Position numbers and translations under genes: made by a program. A DNA stretch of 64,000 bases from Clostridia bacterium (lineage in GTDB: Bacteria; Bacillota; Clostridia; Christensenellales; Aristaeellaceae): assembly GCA_017501255.1 (NCBI GenBank), contig JAFVXE010000028.1, positions 62,001 to 126,000 on the forward strand. The letters run 5' to 3'. Positions 36,144 to 45,814 of the stretch are shown one piece after another (within the stretch, counting starts at the first letter, position 1; the number at the start of each line of letters is the position of its first letter). A model generated the notes under the pieces. The model was not told the DNA's origin, made no database searches, and saw nothing but the letters and a program-made list of their open reading frames with translations.

Positions 36144-37670
36144 ATGATTTTTGAAACAAGGGAACCGGATTATCCAAAAATCAAAGCCGATCTGGATATT
36201 GCCGCTGCCATGATACGCAAAGCGGACAGCTTTACCGATGCCAAAGAGGCTTTCCGGTGTTACAACGAAGCATACAAGGAGCTTTCCTCCCGGTATGCCC
36301 GCATCTTTCTGAAGCTGTACCACGATGTATCCTGCGAGGAAACCATGGTGCAGTTAGCCGCCAGCATTGAGCATTTGAACGAGCTGGTGCATTATGCACC
36401 CTTTGGTTCGGCGGTGGCGGAATCGCCATGGCGCGATCAGCTGGAAGCCTGCTACGGCAAACCTGCCATCCTGCTGCTGGCGTTCAACGCAGACTGCGAA
36501 AGCAGAGCCACGGGCAACGAAACCAAGCCGCGCACCATTGACGAGGCTTCCTCCCGGTATCAGAATCTGGTGATACAAGCAGAGGGGTGTTACGAGCGGT
36601 TTGCAGACGAGTTCGATGCCCTGCTGCAGGAAGTGGTGAGCATCAACCACGAAACGGCGCGGTATTACGGCTATGAGGATTACAACGATTATGCCAACCT
36701 GCTGTATTCCCGCTTCGACTACGGCGAGGCGGAGATGATGAACCTTTGCAGACAGATCCGCGAAAAGGTCGTGCCCTGCTACGAGGTCTTCCAAAAAACC
36801 TACGCAAACCAGCTGCAGCAGGGTGCGCCCAAGCCCCGGGATCTGCGGCAGGGTATGGCTGCCTATACCGAACGGCTGGGCAAGGAAGCTGCCGAATACT
36901 GGCTGATGCTCAGCGATACCGATGCGCTGGATATCGAACCATCGCCGGTAAAAATGCCCAACATGGGGCTACAGCGGCTGATCGAAGAAGAGGGGCTTGC
37001 CCCCATCATTACCAACCCCACAGGAGACTTCAACGATGGGTGGGTGCTTGCCCATGAGTTCGGGCATTCCTTTCAGGAATATCTGGCATTTCGCAAACAG
37101 CCGCTTGCATTGAGCGCCGTCGCCTCCGCCGATGTGATGGAGATCTCCTCCCGGCTGGCGGAACTGTTTCTACATGTTCATGCCGATCGCCTCTACGAAG
37201 ACCCGGAGCGTTTTTCCCTGTTCCATCTGGACAGGCTGCTTAGCTCGATTATCAACTTTGCTATGTCCACAGAGTTTGAGCACTGGCTCTACCACCACGT
37301 GGATGCCACCCCACAGCAGCGAAAAGAAACCTATTTCTCCCTCTACCGCCAGACCCATCCCTCCGCCACTGCGGATGAAACCACTATGCTACGCAGCCTC
37401 TACGACGAAGTAACCGTCTATACCATGCCGAAGTATCAATTTTGCTATGTGCCTGCATGGATCAGCGCGGTGGAGATCGCCAAGGATTACCGCAAGCAGT
37501 CCGAGTCGGTTTATCGGAAATTTGTGGAGCTGAACGGCGACCTTGCGTTCTACACCTACCGGGAGCTGGCGCAGAAATTCGGCTTCAGCAATGCGTTTGA
37601 GGACGGGATTGTTGACCGGTTCATCGGCTGGCTGGAGGAATGCACAGGGCTGCGCCTTTCTGACCGGTAA
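36144..37670 (+). CDS. M3 family oligoendopeptidase
   Basis: This is a zinc metallopeptidase of 508 aa, started at 36144 after GAGGAGGG. The zinc motif HEFGH is at residues 304-308 and the downstream glutamate helix is near EISSRLAELFLHV. The N-terminal half is helical as in PepF/oligoendopeptidase F. It has no signal peptide and would cleave short peptides in the cytoplasm. M3 proteins of this length (shorter than the 600-aa PepF) are common in Clostridia. Confidence 0.88.
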   Translation: MIFETREPDYPKIKADLDIAAAMIRKADSFTDAKEAFRCYNEAYKELSSRYARIFLKLYHDVSCEETMVQLAASIEHLNELVHYAPFGSAVAESPWRDQLEACYGKPAILLLAFNADCESRATGNETKPRTIDEASSRYQNLVIQAEGCYERFADEFDALLQEVVSINHETARYYGYEDYNDYANLLYSRFDYGEAEMMNLCRQIREKVVPCYEVFQKTYANQLQQGAPKPRDLRQGMAAYTERLGKEAAEYWLMLSDTDALDIEPSPVKMPNMGLQRLIEEEGLAPIITNPTGDFNDGWVLAHEFGHSFQEYLAFRKQPLALSAVASADVMEISSRLAELFLHVHADRLYEDPERFSLFHLDRLLSSIINFAMSTEFEHWLYHHVDATPQQRKETYFSLYRQTHPSATADETTMLRSLYDEVTVYTMPKYQFCYVPAWISAVEIAKDYRKQSESVYRKFVELNGDLAFYTYRELAQKFGFSNAFEDGIVDRFIGWLEECTGLRLSDR

Positions 37671-37733
37671 GCGGGTGGGCAGGATGTGGAAACCCGGCTG
37701 TATGGAACAAGCCAGACAGACAACACCAAAACC

Positions 37734-37771
37734 AACGCCTTCCGGCGCATTTCTCTGCACCGGAAGGCGTT
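37734..37771. terminator. Terminator between M3 peptidase and Crp/Fnr genes
   Basis: Perfect 12-bp arms AACGCCTTCCGG and CCGGAAGGCGTT enclose a 14-base loop, with TTTCT after the + side. The two genes converge here. Confidence 0.65.
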
Positions 37772-37851
37772 TCTGTATCTGCTTTTCTGTTCCACTCAAC
37801 CGCTTGGTTTTACCAGATAAAGGGCGCAAGCGATGACCTGTCCTTCATCTG

Positions 37852-38520
37852 TCACAAACCATCCGATTCCAACAAAACAAAATGATTCCGCTCCACCTTC
37901 ACAATCCCATCCCGCTGCATCTTGCTCAGCTCGTTGGACATAGCGCTGCGGTCAACGCTCAGGTAATCCGCCAGCTGCTGCCGGTTGAAGGGGATATCAA
38001 ATTCCCGGCAGCCGTGTTGGGTCGCCTGAAAGGACAGGTAGCTGAGCAGCCGCCCCCGGATGCTCTTGGAACTGGTGTGCATGATGCGCCGGGACAGGTT
38101 CAGGCTTTTCCGGGCGGCGATGGTGAGCATATTGCGGATCAGTTTGTTATGGAAACCGCAGGCGTGGGGGCAGACAGTGAACATGCACTCGGTGCTCAGA
38201 AACAGCACCTCCGTCGTCTCGTTGGCCACCGCGCTGATCATCAGCTTTTCGCCGGGCAGGCAGGCGTAGTTTTCCGCAAAAACCTGTCCCGCGCTTACCC
38301 GATCCAGAATGCTGCGGTTGCCCCAGATATCATCATTCTCGATGGAAATGCTGCCGGAGAGCACCATGCCCATGGCGGTGACGGTCTCCCCCTCCCGGCA
38401 GATGAACTCGCCCCGCTGATAGGTTTTCGTTGCCGCCTTCAGGCAGCCCAGCATGCTCTCAATATCCTCCGGCGGGATGCCCCGGAACAGATCGGTCTTG
38501 GATAGAAAAAGAGTATCCAT
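37852..38520 (-). CDS. Crp/Fnr family transcriptional regulator
   Basis: The regulator has 222 aa. Residues 10-125 form the cyclic-nucleotide-like sensor barrel (GEFICREGETVTAMGMVLSG). The C-terminal winged helix has FNRQQLADYLSVDRSAMSNEL. No N-terminal Fe-S cysteine cluster of the E. coli FNR kind is present; Cys residues at about 43, 87, 111, 117 and 121 leave redox sensing open. It is divergent from a 2[4Fe-4S] ferredoxin gene and probably controls it, as in nitrosative or redox stress pairs of Clostridia. Confidence 0.9.
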   Translation of the reverse strand: MDTLFLSKTDLFRGIPPEDIESMLGCLKAATKTYQRGEFICREGETVTAMGMVLSGSISIENDDIWGNRSILDRVSAGQVFAENYACLPGEKLMISAVANETTEVLFLSTECMFTVCPHACGFHNKLIRNMLTIAARKSLNLSRRIMHTSSKSIRGRLLSYLSFQATQHGCREFDIPFNRQQLADYLSVDRSAMSNELSKMQRDGIVKVERNHFVLLESDGL

Positions 38521-38530
38521 TTTGCCTCCT

Positions 38531-38546
38531 TGTTGTTAAAACAACA
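38531..38546. promoter_or_regulatory. Palindromic Crp/Fnr operator candidate
   Basis: TGTTGTT-AA-AACAACA is a perfect inverted repeat with 7-base arms in the 86-base divergent region. Its centre (38538.5) is about 41.5 bases before the likely start of transcription given by TATGAT at 38568-38573, the spacing of a class II activated promoter. The -35 of that promoter is poor, which fits dependence on an activator. Confidence 0.6.
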
Positions 38547-38567
38547 TACTTGTTGCTGATAGTATAG

Positions 38568-38573
38568 TATGAT
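38568..38573 (+). promoter_or_regulatory. Candidate -10 box of the ferredoxin promoter
   Basis: TATGAT lies 33 bases before the ferredoxin ATG and has no recognisable -35 element. Overlapping TATAGT (38563-38568) is an alternative. Confidence 0.35.
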
Positions 38574-38606
38574 GTGACCGTAAAAATCAACCCGGGAGGA
38601 ACAAAC

Positions 38607-39308
38607 ATGGTACGGAAAATTATCAAGATAGACGAAGAAAAATGCATCGGCTGCGGTCTGTGCGCCGATGCCTGCCACGAGGGAGCCATCGAAATGGTGA
38701 ACGGCAAAGCCAAGCTGACCCGCGAGGACTACTGCGACGGTCTGGGCGATTGTCTGCCCGCCTGCCCGGTGGATGCCATCTCCTTTGAGGAGCGGGAAGC
38801 CCCTGCCTACGACGAAGCCGCCGTGAAGGAGGCGCAGGCGGCAAAGAAAGCAGCTGGGAAGCTGCCCTGCGGCTGCCCGGGGACACAAAGCCGGGTCATC
38901 AAGCGGGAAGCGGTGAGTGAGGTTGCTGCTTGTGCGCCTGTGACCAGCCAGTTGCAGCAGTGGCCGGTGCAGATCAAACTGGTGCCGGTGAACGCACCCT
39001 ATTTTGACGGGGCTGATCTGCTGATCGCTGCCGATTGCACGGCGTATGCGTATGCCAACTTCCATCAGGAGTTTATCCGCAACCGCATCACGCTGATCGG
39101 GTGCCCGAAGCTGGACGAGGGCGATTATGCTGAGAAGCTGACGGCGATCATTGCGGGGAATGATATTCGGAGTTTGACCATTGTGCGGATGGAGGTGCCC
39201 TGCTGCGGCGGGATCGAGAACGCGGCGAAGCGGGCGCTGATGGAAAGTGGGAAGTTTATTCCTTGGCGGGTGGTGACCGTGACTACGGATGGGAGGCTGA
39301 AGGAATAA
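38607..39308 (+). CDS. 2[4Fe-4S] ferredoxin-like protein with extra cysteine-rich domain
   Basis: The protein has 233 aa, starting at MVRKIIK after GGGAGGA. The first cluster motif is Cys13-x2-Cys16-x2-Cys19-x3-Cys23; the second is Cys43-x5-Cys49-x3-Cys53-Pro, with a longer loop than usual. After a charged linker, the C-terminal 120 residues carry further Cys (CGCPG, ADCTAY, GCPKLD, VPCCGG). This type accompanies hydroxylamine reductase (Hcp) and Crp/Fnr genes in Clostridia; no hcp is here. It is a likely electron carrier under redox stress. Confidence 0.85.
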   Translation: MVRKIIKIDEEKCIGCGLCADACHEGAIEMVNGKAKLTREDYCDGLGDCLPACPVDAISFEEREAPAYDEAAVKEAQAAKKAAGKLPCGCPGTQSRVIKREAVSEVAACAPVTSQLQQWPVQIKLVPVNAPYFDGADLLIAADCTAYAYANFHQEFIRNRITLIGCPKLDEGDYAEKLTAIIAGNDIRSLTIVRMEVPCCGGIENAAKRALMESGKFIPWRVVTVTTDGRLKE

Positions 39309-39322
39309 CGGCGAGCCGAAGA

Positions 39323-39362
39323 ACAGCGTATCCGGAGGATAATCTCCGGGTATGCTGTTTTA
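39323..39362 (+). terminator. Terminator after the ferredoxin gene
   Basis: The 16-base arms AACAGCGTATCCGGAG and CTCCGGGTATGCTGTT pair fully with two G-T pairs around GATAAT, then TTTT. Confidence 0.75.
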
Positions 39363-39454
39363 CTGTACAGACTTAACAGAAATAAATCGGGCTGTTGTCA
39401 TCACAGCAAAGCCTCATTAGGAGAATGGTTGAGTCTGAAACAACCATTGCTCCA

Positions 39455-39494
39455 TTGATTTGATGGAAACTCATGGTATGATCTTATCAGATCA
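39455..39494 (+). promoter_or_regulatory. Candidate promoter with overlapping operator of the XRE-TPR gene
   Basis: TTGATT (39455-39460), 16 bases and TATGAT (39477-39482) precede the gene. An inverted repeat TGATCT-TATC-AGATCA (39479-39494) covers the -10 and start region, a fitting place for self-repression. Confidence 0.4.
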
Positions 39495-39512
39495 TTTCGT
39501 CAGGAGGGTGTT

Positions 39513-40130
39513 ATGCTGTACTTGCCGCAAAACCTAAAGAGGTATCGTATATTGAAAAATCTGACACAGGAGGATGTTGCAGAGCTTTTAGGGCTTACCC
39601 CGCAGAGCGTTTCCAAATGGGAGCGGGGAGAGTCTTGTCCGGATATTTCTTTATTGCCTGCGCTGGCGAACATTTTTGAAACAAGTATCGATCTGCTGTT
39701 GGGGATGGATACCATTCGTGCAGCAGAAACCCAGCATAATATTCACAAAAGTGCAGTTGAATATCAGCAGCAAGGAGATTACACTTCAGCTGAAAAGACA
39801 TATCGTGAGGCGCTGCTCATTTATCCCAACAACGCAGGCATGATTTTAGGGTTGGCAAGTACGCTTGCCCTGAAAGGCAATACGGATGAGGCCATCGGAT
39901 TGATAGAAAGAGGGCTGCCCATATCTGCCAATGAAAAGCAAAAATCCACCATGCGGGCAGCCTTGTGCTTCCTGTATTTGAAAGCAGGATACAGGGATAA
40001 AGCAAAACAATTGGCTTCGGAGCTTCCGCATACAAGAGAGAGCAGAGAGGTGATTCTGCCGCTGATTCAGCAAGGCTTAACAGAAAACGAAATGGATGAG
40101 AATATCAAACATATTCTGTTGGGGAACTGA
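39513..40130 (+). CDS. XRE family regulator with TPR repeats
   Basis: The protein has 205 aa with AGGAGG before the ATG. Residues 5-62 are the HTH (LKRYRILKNLTQEDVAELLGLTPQSVSKWERGES). Residues about 78-200 hold two to three TPR units (GDYTSAEKTYREALLIYPNN, GNTDEAIGLIERGLPIS). The design matches the regulator at 30408 in shorter form. Targets are not known; the palindrome at its promoter suggests autoregulation. Confidence 0.87.
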   Translation: MLYLPQNLKRYRILKNLTQEDVAELLGLTPQSVSKWERGESCPDISLLPALANIFETSIDLLLGMDTIRAAETQHNIHKSAVEYQQQGDYTSAEKTYREALLIYPNNAGMILGLASTLALKGNTDEAIGLIERGLPISANEKQKSTMRAALCFLYLKAGYRDKAKQLASELPHTRESREVILPLIQQGLTENEMDENIKHILLGN

Positions 40131-40176
40131 AAAGGGTTGAGCAGTATTGGTGACCCGAAAATGCTGTTTTTTACCT

Positions 40177-40238
40177 CTGTGTGGCTCACACAGAAGTAAG
40201 TGCTTTCGCATCCTTGCATATGCGTTCCTTTGCGGTAT
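40177..40238 (+). repeat. Solitary copy of the TnpV-leader repeat
   Basis: A hairpin CTGTGTG/CACACAG is followed by AAGTAAGTGCTTTCGCATCC and ends CGGTAT. The block from CACAGAAG onward matches 45713-45763, which precedes tnpV, but no tnpV follows here. It looks like the scar of a lost element. Confidence 0.6.
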
Positions 40239-40265
40239 ATCATCGTTATTTCTGAAAACCATCCA

Positions 40266-40305
40266 AAAACAGGAGCCACTGGAATGCATCCGTGGCTCCT
40301 GTTTT
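40266..40305. terminator. Bidirectional terminator between convergent genes
   Basis: Perfect 14-bp arms AAAACAGGAGCCAC and GTGGCTCCTGTTTT flank a 12-base loop, with A and T runs on both sides. Confidence 0.8.
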
Positions 40306-40331
40306 GCACAGTATTCATTGTTTTGTACGCA

Positions 40332-41696
40332 TCATTCTTGATCCTGCAAGCTGTACTTTCCTCGTTTCAAGAAGTCTCTCAATAAAAACGCACAGAAATA
40401 CGGGAAAGTCATTATGTTGTCGCTATATCCAACGTTCCCGCCGGTGAGCTTGATCCCGCACTGTATGTCGGGATAACTGCCGCTTAAAATCAGCGTTCGC
40501 AGTGTTTTGGCGGTTCCGCGTGTAGCCTTCACTTCTACGGGTAACAACTGGTCTGCAGTTCTGACAAAGAAATCTTCTTCCAAGGTCGAATCATCTTTTT
40601 TGTAATAGAAAAGCGAATAGCCACTCTTCACAAAGGCTTCAGCCACCATGTTTTCGTAAAGCGCACCCTTATACACATTCAGATTCTTGTTAGCCCGTAA
40701 ATCATCCTGCGCTTCTTCATCCAACATAGCAACAAACAAACCTGTATCAAAAAAGTATAGCTTGAACTTGCTGTCATCGTAATTGCCCTTGAGGGGAAGC
40801 TCCGGAGAATGCAGGCAATAACAGATCTGAACAATCCCGGCATCCCTGAGCCATTCAATGCAACCACGATAGTCTTTGAACCGCGCTCCATGAGCCACCT
40901 TTGATATCTGGAACTTCTTATTGTCTTTGGCAAGCTGATTGGGAATCTGATCAAATACATTGACGATGCGGGTCTGATCCACCCCATCCGCATATTTTCG
41001 GATATCTTCCTTGTAGTCTTCAAGCAGCTGCCGCTGAATTTCCAACGATCCTTCGAAAGTGCCTTTTTCAATGTACTGACGAACAACCGCAGGCATTCCT
41101 CCGAGAATGCAGTAATCCAGAAAGAGTCCGCTGTAAATGTTCATTTCAAGCTGATTAAAGGGCTGAAAGCTCTCCATATGCCGAAGCATATCCTGAATGG
41201 TGTCCTCCCCATAGCCTTTTGCCCACAGGAATTCTTCAAAATCCAACGAGCTCATGGTATAGTCGGTTTTATAGCCTACGCTGTTGCTCTCAATCTGCCG
41301 ATAGTTGATTCCCAGCAGGGATCCACTGCAAATCACATCGAAGCGGCCATCTATCTTGAAAAACTTGAGACTTGTCGCAATTTGTGAGAACACTTGAATC
41401 TCATCAAAAAAGAGAACCGTATTGCCGGTTTCAAACCTTTTGGATGGATCGATCCGAGAGATATTCTTAATGATATCCTCTGCGCTGTAGCCATCTTCAA
41501 GAATCATTTTATACTTTGGTTCTTCAACAAAGTTAATGTAAATCACGCTCTGATAATTCGCTTTGGCAAAGCGGAGCAACGATTCTGTTTTGCCAACCTG
41601 ACGCGGGCCTTTCACGATCAACGGCTTCCGGTCAGCATCTTCTTTCCACGATTGAAGAAACCGGTCGATTTTTCGCCGCAAATACAATTCTGCCAT
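40332..41696 (-). CDS. AAA ATPase with DUF4143 C-terminal domain
   Basis: The protein has 454 aa, starting at MAELYLRRKI. Walker A is VKGPRQVGKTESLL near residues 27-40, and Walker B is VLFFDEIQVF. The C-terminal part is DUF4143, with the PD-(D/E)xK-like pattern FFVRTADQLLPVEVKATRG. Such ATPases are numerous in gut anaerobes and are often near defence or mobile genes; no precise role is known. The gene ends toward the XRE regulator and has its own promoter upstream. Confidence 0.88.
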   Translation of the reverse strand: MAELYLRRKIDRFLQSWKEDADRKPLIVKGPRQVGKTESLLRFAKANYQSVIYINFVEEPKYKMILEDGYSAEDIIKNISRIDPSKRFETGNTVLFFDEIQVFSQIATSLKFFKIDGRFDVICSGSLLGINYRQIESNSVGYKTDYTMSSLDFEEFLWAKGYGEDTIQDMLRHMESFQPFNQLEMNIYSGLFLDYCILGGMPAVVRQYIEKGTFEGSLEIQRQLLEDYKEDIRKYADGVDQTRIVNVFDQIPNQLAKDNKKFQISKVAHGARFKDYRGCIEWLRDAGIVQICYCLHSPELPLKGNYDDSKFKLYFFDTGLFVAMLDEEAQDDLRANKNLNVYKGALYENMVAEAFVKSGYSLFYYKKDDSTLEEDFFVRTADQLLPVEVKATRGTAKTLRTLILSGSYPDIQCGIKLTGGNVGYSDNIMTFPYFCAFLLRDFLKRGKYSLQDQE

Positions 41697-42004
41697 AATA
41701 TTCACCCCTTTCTTACCGCTTCGATTATACAAAATATGAGGGAGTTTTTCAATGTCAACCACAAAAAATGAGCGACTTTTTTTGTCGAAATACATTTTTT
41801 TGTTGGTGAGTTGGTTGTGTTGGTCAGTCGATCAGCGGTTATGCAAAGCGTTGTTTATATATCAATTCATTTTTGCTTTCTATCTGCTCCGGTGGCGAAG
41901 ACAGATGGGCGGTTGATCGAATAACGCAAGTAGCGGTTTGCCGCTCTTTTTTTGTGCGCATATTTGCCCCGCTGCAACGCAAGCTATTCCCCAGAGGTGA
42001 GAAA
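41697..42004. other. Divergent intergenic region, 308 bases
   Basis: It holds the minus-strand promoter at 41724-41752 and, on the + strand, a small hairpin AGCGG-TTTG-CCGCT followed by C and seven T (41932-41953). The hairpin lies 50 bases before the oxidoreductase start and could be a leader attenuator. I could not match the leader to a known riboswitch. Confidence 0.45.
41724..41752 (-). promoter_or_regulatory. Candidate promoter of the AAA-DUF4143 gene
   Basis: On the minus strand TTGAAA (41752-41747), 17 bases and TATAAT (41729-41724) lie 28 bases before the start codon. Confidence 0.6.
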
Positions 42005-43303
42005 ATGGACTCAGTATGGACAAAAACGGCTCAGTTGCCGTCCTTTGAACCCCTCAAAGGGAATCTGAAGACCGATGTGCTCATCATCGGCGGCGGATTG
42101 GCGGGAGTTTTGTGCGCCTATCGTCTGGCGCAGGCGGGCGTGGATTATACGCTGGTGGAGGCTGACACCCTTTGCAGCGGCATTACCAAGAACACCACCG
42201 CCAAGATCACATCCCAACACGGACTGATCTACGATACGCTGATTCGTCAGTTCGGCACGGAGAAAACCCGGCTGTATCTGGAAGCCAACCAGAACGCCTT
42301 GCAGCAGTACCGGGACTTGTGCCGGAATATGGATTGCGACTTTACAGAACAGGACGCAATAGTGTATGCGCTGGATGACCAGCAGAAGATCGACAAGGAA
42401 CTGGAAGCCTTGCGCAATCTGGGTTTTGATGCAACCTTCGAAAAGGAGCTACCGCTGCCTTTCCTGGTTGCCGGGGCTGTACGCTTTCCCCGTCAGGCGC
42501 AGTTTCATCCGCTGAAATTTGCTGCCGGGATCGCTAAAGGACTGCACATCTACGAGCATACCAAGGTACGCCAACTAATGCCGGGAAAAGCCATCACAAA
42601 TGGCGGTACGATCGCTGCAAAGAAAATCATCATTGCCACCCATTTTCCGATGCTGAATAAGCACGGCGGGTATTTCATCAAGCTGTATCAGCACCGTTCC
42701 TATGTGCTGGCGTTGAAAAATGCGCCGTCCTTTGACGGGATGTATGTGGACGAAAACGAGAAGGGGCTGTCCTTCCGGCACTATCAGGATTTGCTGCTCC
42801 TTGGTGGAGGCAGCCACCGTAGTGGCAAAGATGGTGGCAACTGGCGGGAGCTGGAACAATTCACAAAGCAGTATTACCCCAAGGCGGAGATTGTCGCCCG
42901 CTGGGCCACGCAGGACTGCATGAGTCTTGACCATGTGCCCTACATTGGGCGATATGCGAAAACCACGCCTGATCTGTTTGTTGCTACTGGGTTCAACAAA
43001 TGGGGCATGACATCTTCTATGGTGGCAGCGGACATTCTGACCGATCTGGTGCAGGACAAGCAAAATCCTTATGCCAGCGTGTTTGACCCATCCCGGAGCA
43101 TACTGCATCCCCAGCTGTTCCTGAACGCAGCCGAAACGACCCTTAACCTGCTGACACCAACCGTCCCCCGCTGCCCCCACATGGGCTGTGCCCTCAAATA
43201 CAACAAGGCCGAGCACACTTGGGATTGCCCCTGCCATGGCTCCCGCTTTTCTGAGGACGGTACCCTCATCGACAACCCCGCAACCGATGACAAAAGGATG
43301 TGA
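42005..43303 (+). CDS. FAD-dependent oxidoreductase with C-terminal Rieske domain
   Basis: The protein has 432 aa; I start it at 42005 after AGAGGTGAG. The FAD loop [20 protein letters not shown] is at residues 26-45, in a DAO-like fold. The end is a Rieske [2Fe-2S] site with Cys390, His392, Cys408 and His411 (CPHMGC and CPCHGSRF). FAD-Rieske proteins of this group occur in many bacteria with unknown electron partners. The next gene starts 4 bases after its stop, so they are cotranscribed. Confidence 0.9.
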   Translation: MDSVWTKTAQLPSFEPLKGNLKTDVLIIGGGLAGVLCAYRLAQAGVDYTLVEADTLCSGITKNTTAKITSQHGLIYDTLIRQFGTEKTRLYLEANQNALQQYRDLCRNMDCDFTEQDAIVYALDDQQKIDKELEALRNLGFDATFEKELPLPFLVAGAVRFPRQAQFHPLKFAAGIAKGLHIYEHTKVRQLMPGKAITNGGTIAAKKIIIATHFPMLNKHGGYFIKLYQHRSYVLALKNAPSFDGMYVDENEKGLSFRHYQDLLLLGGGSHRSGKDGGNWRELEQFTKQYYPKAEIVARWATQDCMSLDHVPYIGRYAKTTPDLFVATGFNKWGMTSSMVAADILTDLVQDKQNPYASVFDPSRSILHPQLFLNAAETTLNLLTPTVPRCPHMGCALKYNKAEHTWDCPCHGSRFSEDGTLIDNPATDDKRM

Positions 43304-43307
43304 AACC

Positions 43308-45284
43308 ATGCCCAATCGTTTGCAGCACGAATCCAGCCCGTATCTGCTCCAGCACGCCCACAACCCGGTGGATTGGTATCCCTGGGGCGAGGAAGCCTTC
43401 CGCAAGGCAAAGGCCGAGGACAAGCCGGTGTTTCTCAGCATCGGGTACAGCACCTGTCACTGGTGTCATGTGATGGCTCATGAGAGCTTTGAAAACGAAA
43501 AGACCGCCGCCATTCTGAACCGCAACTTCGTATCCATCAAGGTGGACAAGGAGGAGCGCCCGGATGTGGACAGCATCTACATGACGTTCTGTCAGGCGTT
43601 CACCGGCAGTGGCGGCTGGCCCACCAGCATTTTCATGACGTCGGATCAGAAGCCGTTTTTCGCCGGTACCTACTTCCCGCCATCCACTCGTGGTCGGATG
43701 ATCGGATTCCCGGAGCTGCTGGAAGTGATCCATGAGCGATGGGAAAGTGACCGCAAAGAATTGCTGGATCAGGCGGATGATCTGATCAGCCATCTGCAAA
43801 AGGAGGAAAGAGCAGAATTTACGCCGCCGGATGATCTGATGGAATCGGCCATTCGGGTGTACAAGCGCATCTACGACCGCAAGAACGGCGGTTTCGGCTC
43901 TGCACCCAAGTTTCCCACACCTCACAATCTGCTGTTCCTGATGACTTACCATGAACGGTACGGAGATGAGGAATGCTTGCGTATGGCAGAACACACCTTG
44001 AGGCAGATGTACCGGGGCGGTTTATTCGACCATATTGGTTTTGGGTTTTGCCGTTACTCCACGGATGAGCGATATCTGGCTCCACATTTTGAAAAGATGC
44101 TCTATGACAACGCCCTGCTGATGATGGCATATTGTCAGGCGTATGCCATTACGAAAAAGCCGCTGTATCTGGATATTGCGGAGAAAACGGCTGCGTATAT
44201 CCTCCGGGAGATGACAGCACCGGAAGACGGCTTTTACAGCGCGCAGGATGCGGACAGCGAAGGCGAGGAAGGCAAGTATTATCTGTTTACGCCGGAGGAA
44301 ATCCAACGGGTGCTGGGCAAGCGGGATGGAAAGCGGTTTTGCCAGCATTTCGATATCACGCCATCCGGTAATTTTGAGGGAAAGAGCATCCCCAACCTGC
44401 TGGCGAGCGACCCGGAGGACAAGTCTTTTGAGGCATTCTTGGAGCCACTGTACGCATATCGCAAGGAACGCTATTCCCTGCATCTGGATGACAAGATTTT
44501 GACCAGCTGGAATGCCTTGATGATTGCTGCCCTGTGCCGGTTGTATCAGGTAAGCGGAAAAGCTGATTATCTGGAAGCAGCCAAGCGGGCTGATCGTTTT
44601 CTGGCAGAGAACCTAATGGAGGGTGATGCGTTGTATGTGAGCTACCGCAAAGGCAAGCGTGGCGTGAAGGGCTTTCTGGACGATTATGCGACGTATCTGT
44701 TTGCGCAGTTGGCCTTGTATGAGGTTACGCTGGATAGTAAGTATTTGGAACGAGCGAAACGCCTGTGCCAAGAGGCAAACCGGCAGTTCAGGGATGAGAA
44801 CGGCGGCTATTTCCTCTACGGTGCTGATAATGAATCGCTGATCCTGCGCCCCAAAGAAGCCTACGATGGAGCCATTCCCAGCGGCAACAGCCTGATGGCG
44901 TGGAATCTGGTATGGCTGGCACAGCTGACCGGGGAGGAAGTTTATCGGCAGGAAGTCCAGCAGCAGCTGGATTTTCTGGCGCAGGAAGCAGCGCAGTATT
45001 CAACGGGGCATGCTATGTTTTTGTTGGCGCAGCTGAACCACGAATGTCCTCCGCCAAAGGTGGTTGTGGTGTTGGCAAAGGGGATGAACACTTCCAATCT
45101 CCCCTTGCAGCTGCCCATGGATGCAGCCATCACCCTGCTGGAAGAACCCACCGAAGAATACCCCCTGAAAAACGGGAAAACCACCTACTACATCTGCCGT
45201 GGGCACAGCTGCCTGCCGCCTACAAACGATCCACCTGTGAATGACGCAATCGTCAGCAGGCAAAACCAAATCGGAGGTGATTGA
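43308..45284 (+). CDS. DUF255 thioredoxin-like protein (YyaL/SSP411 family)
   Basis: The protein has 658 aa. The N-terminal thioredoxin-like domain begins [20 protein letters not shown] and carries the CxxC pair Cys50-Cys53 in [10 protein letters not shown]. The rest is an (alpha/alpha)6 barrel with AGE/cellobiose-epimerase-like and glycosidase-like helices ([28 protein letters not shown]). Length and features match the family. Function is not settled; thiol chemistry or sugar handling is proposed. It follows the FAD-Rieske gene and precedes a small acidic protein. Confidence 0.92.
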   Translation: MPNRLQHESSPYLLQHAHNPVDWYPWGEEAFRKAKAEDKPVFLSIGYSTCHWCHVMAHESFENEKTAAILNRNFVSIKVDKEERPDVDSIYMTFCQAFTGSGGWPTSIFMTSDQKPFFAGTYFPPSTRGRMIGFPELLEVIHERWESDRKELLDQADDLISHLQKEERAEFTPPDDLMESAIRVYKRIYDRKNGGFGSAPKFPTPHNLLFLMTYHERYGDEECLRMAEHTLRQMYRGGLFDHIGFGFCRYSTDERYLAPHFEKMLYDNALLMMAYCQAYAITKKPLYLDIAEKTAAYILREMTAPEDGFYSAQDADSEGEEGKYYLFTPEEIQRVLGKRDGKRFCQHFDITPSGNFEGKSIPNLLASDPEDKSFEAFLEPLYAYRKERYSLHLDDKILTSWNALMIAALCRLYQVSGKADYLEAAKRADRFLAENLMEGDALYVSYRKGKRGVKGFLDDYATYLFAQLALYEVTLDSKYLERAKRLCQEANRQFRDENGGYFLYGADNESLILRPKEAYDGAIPSGNSLMAWNLVWLAQLTGEEVYRQEVQQQLDFLAQEAAQYSTGHAMFLLAQLNHECPPPKVVVVLAKGMNTSNLPLQLPMDAAITLLEEPTEEYPLKNGKTTYYICRGHSCLPPTNDPPVNDAIVSRQNQIGGD

Positions 45285-45285
45285 T

Positions 45286-45546
45286 ATGGTAAAGCAAGGC
45301 ACGGCGAGACCCGAACGAACCTATACCAAACCCAAAAACGAGATGCCGCCTGTGCCGGAGATTCAAGGCAAGGCGAAAAGCAGTAAGCAGGAGGCAAAGC
45401 CGATTATCAGCGGCACATCCGGCCCTGATCAGAAAGTGTTCCATACGGAGCGGCCTATTTCCAAAGCCTATAAGGAGCTGGACAACGATCTGGCACGGGA
45501 CAATATGGAGAACGATCTGCCGGATGCGGATTTGCAGGATCTGTGA
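45286..45546 (+). CDS. Small hypothetical protein
   Basis: The protein has 86 aa, begins with ATG just after the DUF255 stop (1 base apart) and has GGAGGTGA upstream. The N-terminal half is basic and Pro-rich; the C-terminal half is acidic (ISKAYKELDNDLARDNMEND). It appears unstructured, with no known domain. The tight spacing suggests a role linked to the two genes before it. Confidence 0.72.
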   Translation: MVKQGTARPERTYTKPKNEMPPVPEIQGKAKSSKQEAKPIISGTSGPDQKVFHTERPISKAYKELDNDLARDNMENDLPDADLQDL

Positions 45547-45696
45547 CGGGCACTTGTTTCAATTGCGTATGGAATGAGTATAGCAGAGTCATCGGTTACG
45601 CCGGTGACTTTTTCTTTTCAGCAGCTGCATAAGTCGCTCATACTGCCTTTAACGATTAGCTGGCGATTACTTCTGTGCACATCGCACACAGGTACA

Positions 45697-45763
45697 ACTT
45701 CTGTGCAAATTACACAGAAGTAAGTACTTTCGCATCCTTGCATGAGCCTTTCTTTTTCGGTAT
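45697..45763 (+). repeat. TnpV-leader repeat with hairpin
   Basis: The hairpin ACTTCTGTG-CAAATTA-CACAGAAGT is followed by AAGTACTTTCGCATCCTTGC and CGGTAT. A second CTTCTGTGCA lies 30 bases upstream. The block repeats at 40177-40238. It precedes tnpV by about 50 bases and is probably its leader or promoter region. Confidence 0.6.
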
Positions 45764-45814
45764 GGTGAAGATGAACAGTAGATATTCTGCTACACACCGG
45801 AAAGGAGAATCAAG

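Noticed and set aside
41880..41960. Known riboswitch before the FAD-Rieske gene
   Set aside because: I compared by memory with c-di-GMP and fluoride types and found no matching core.
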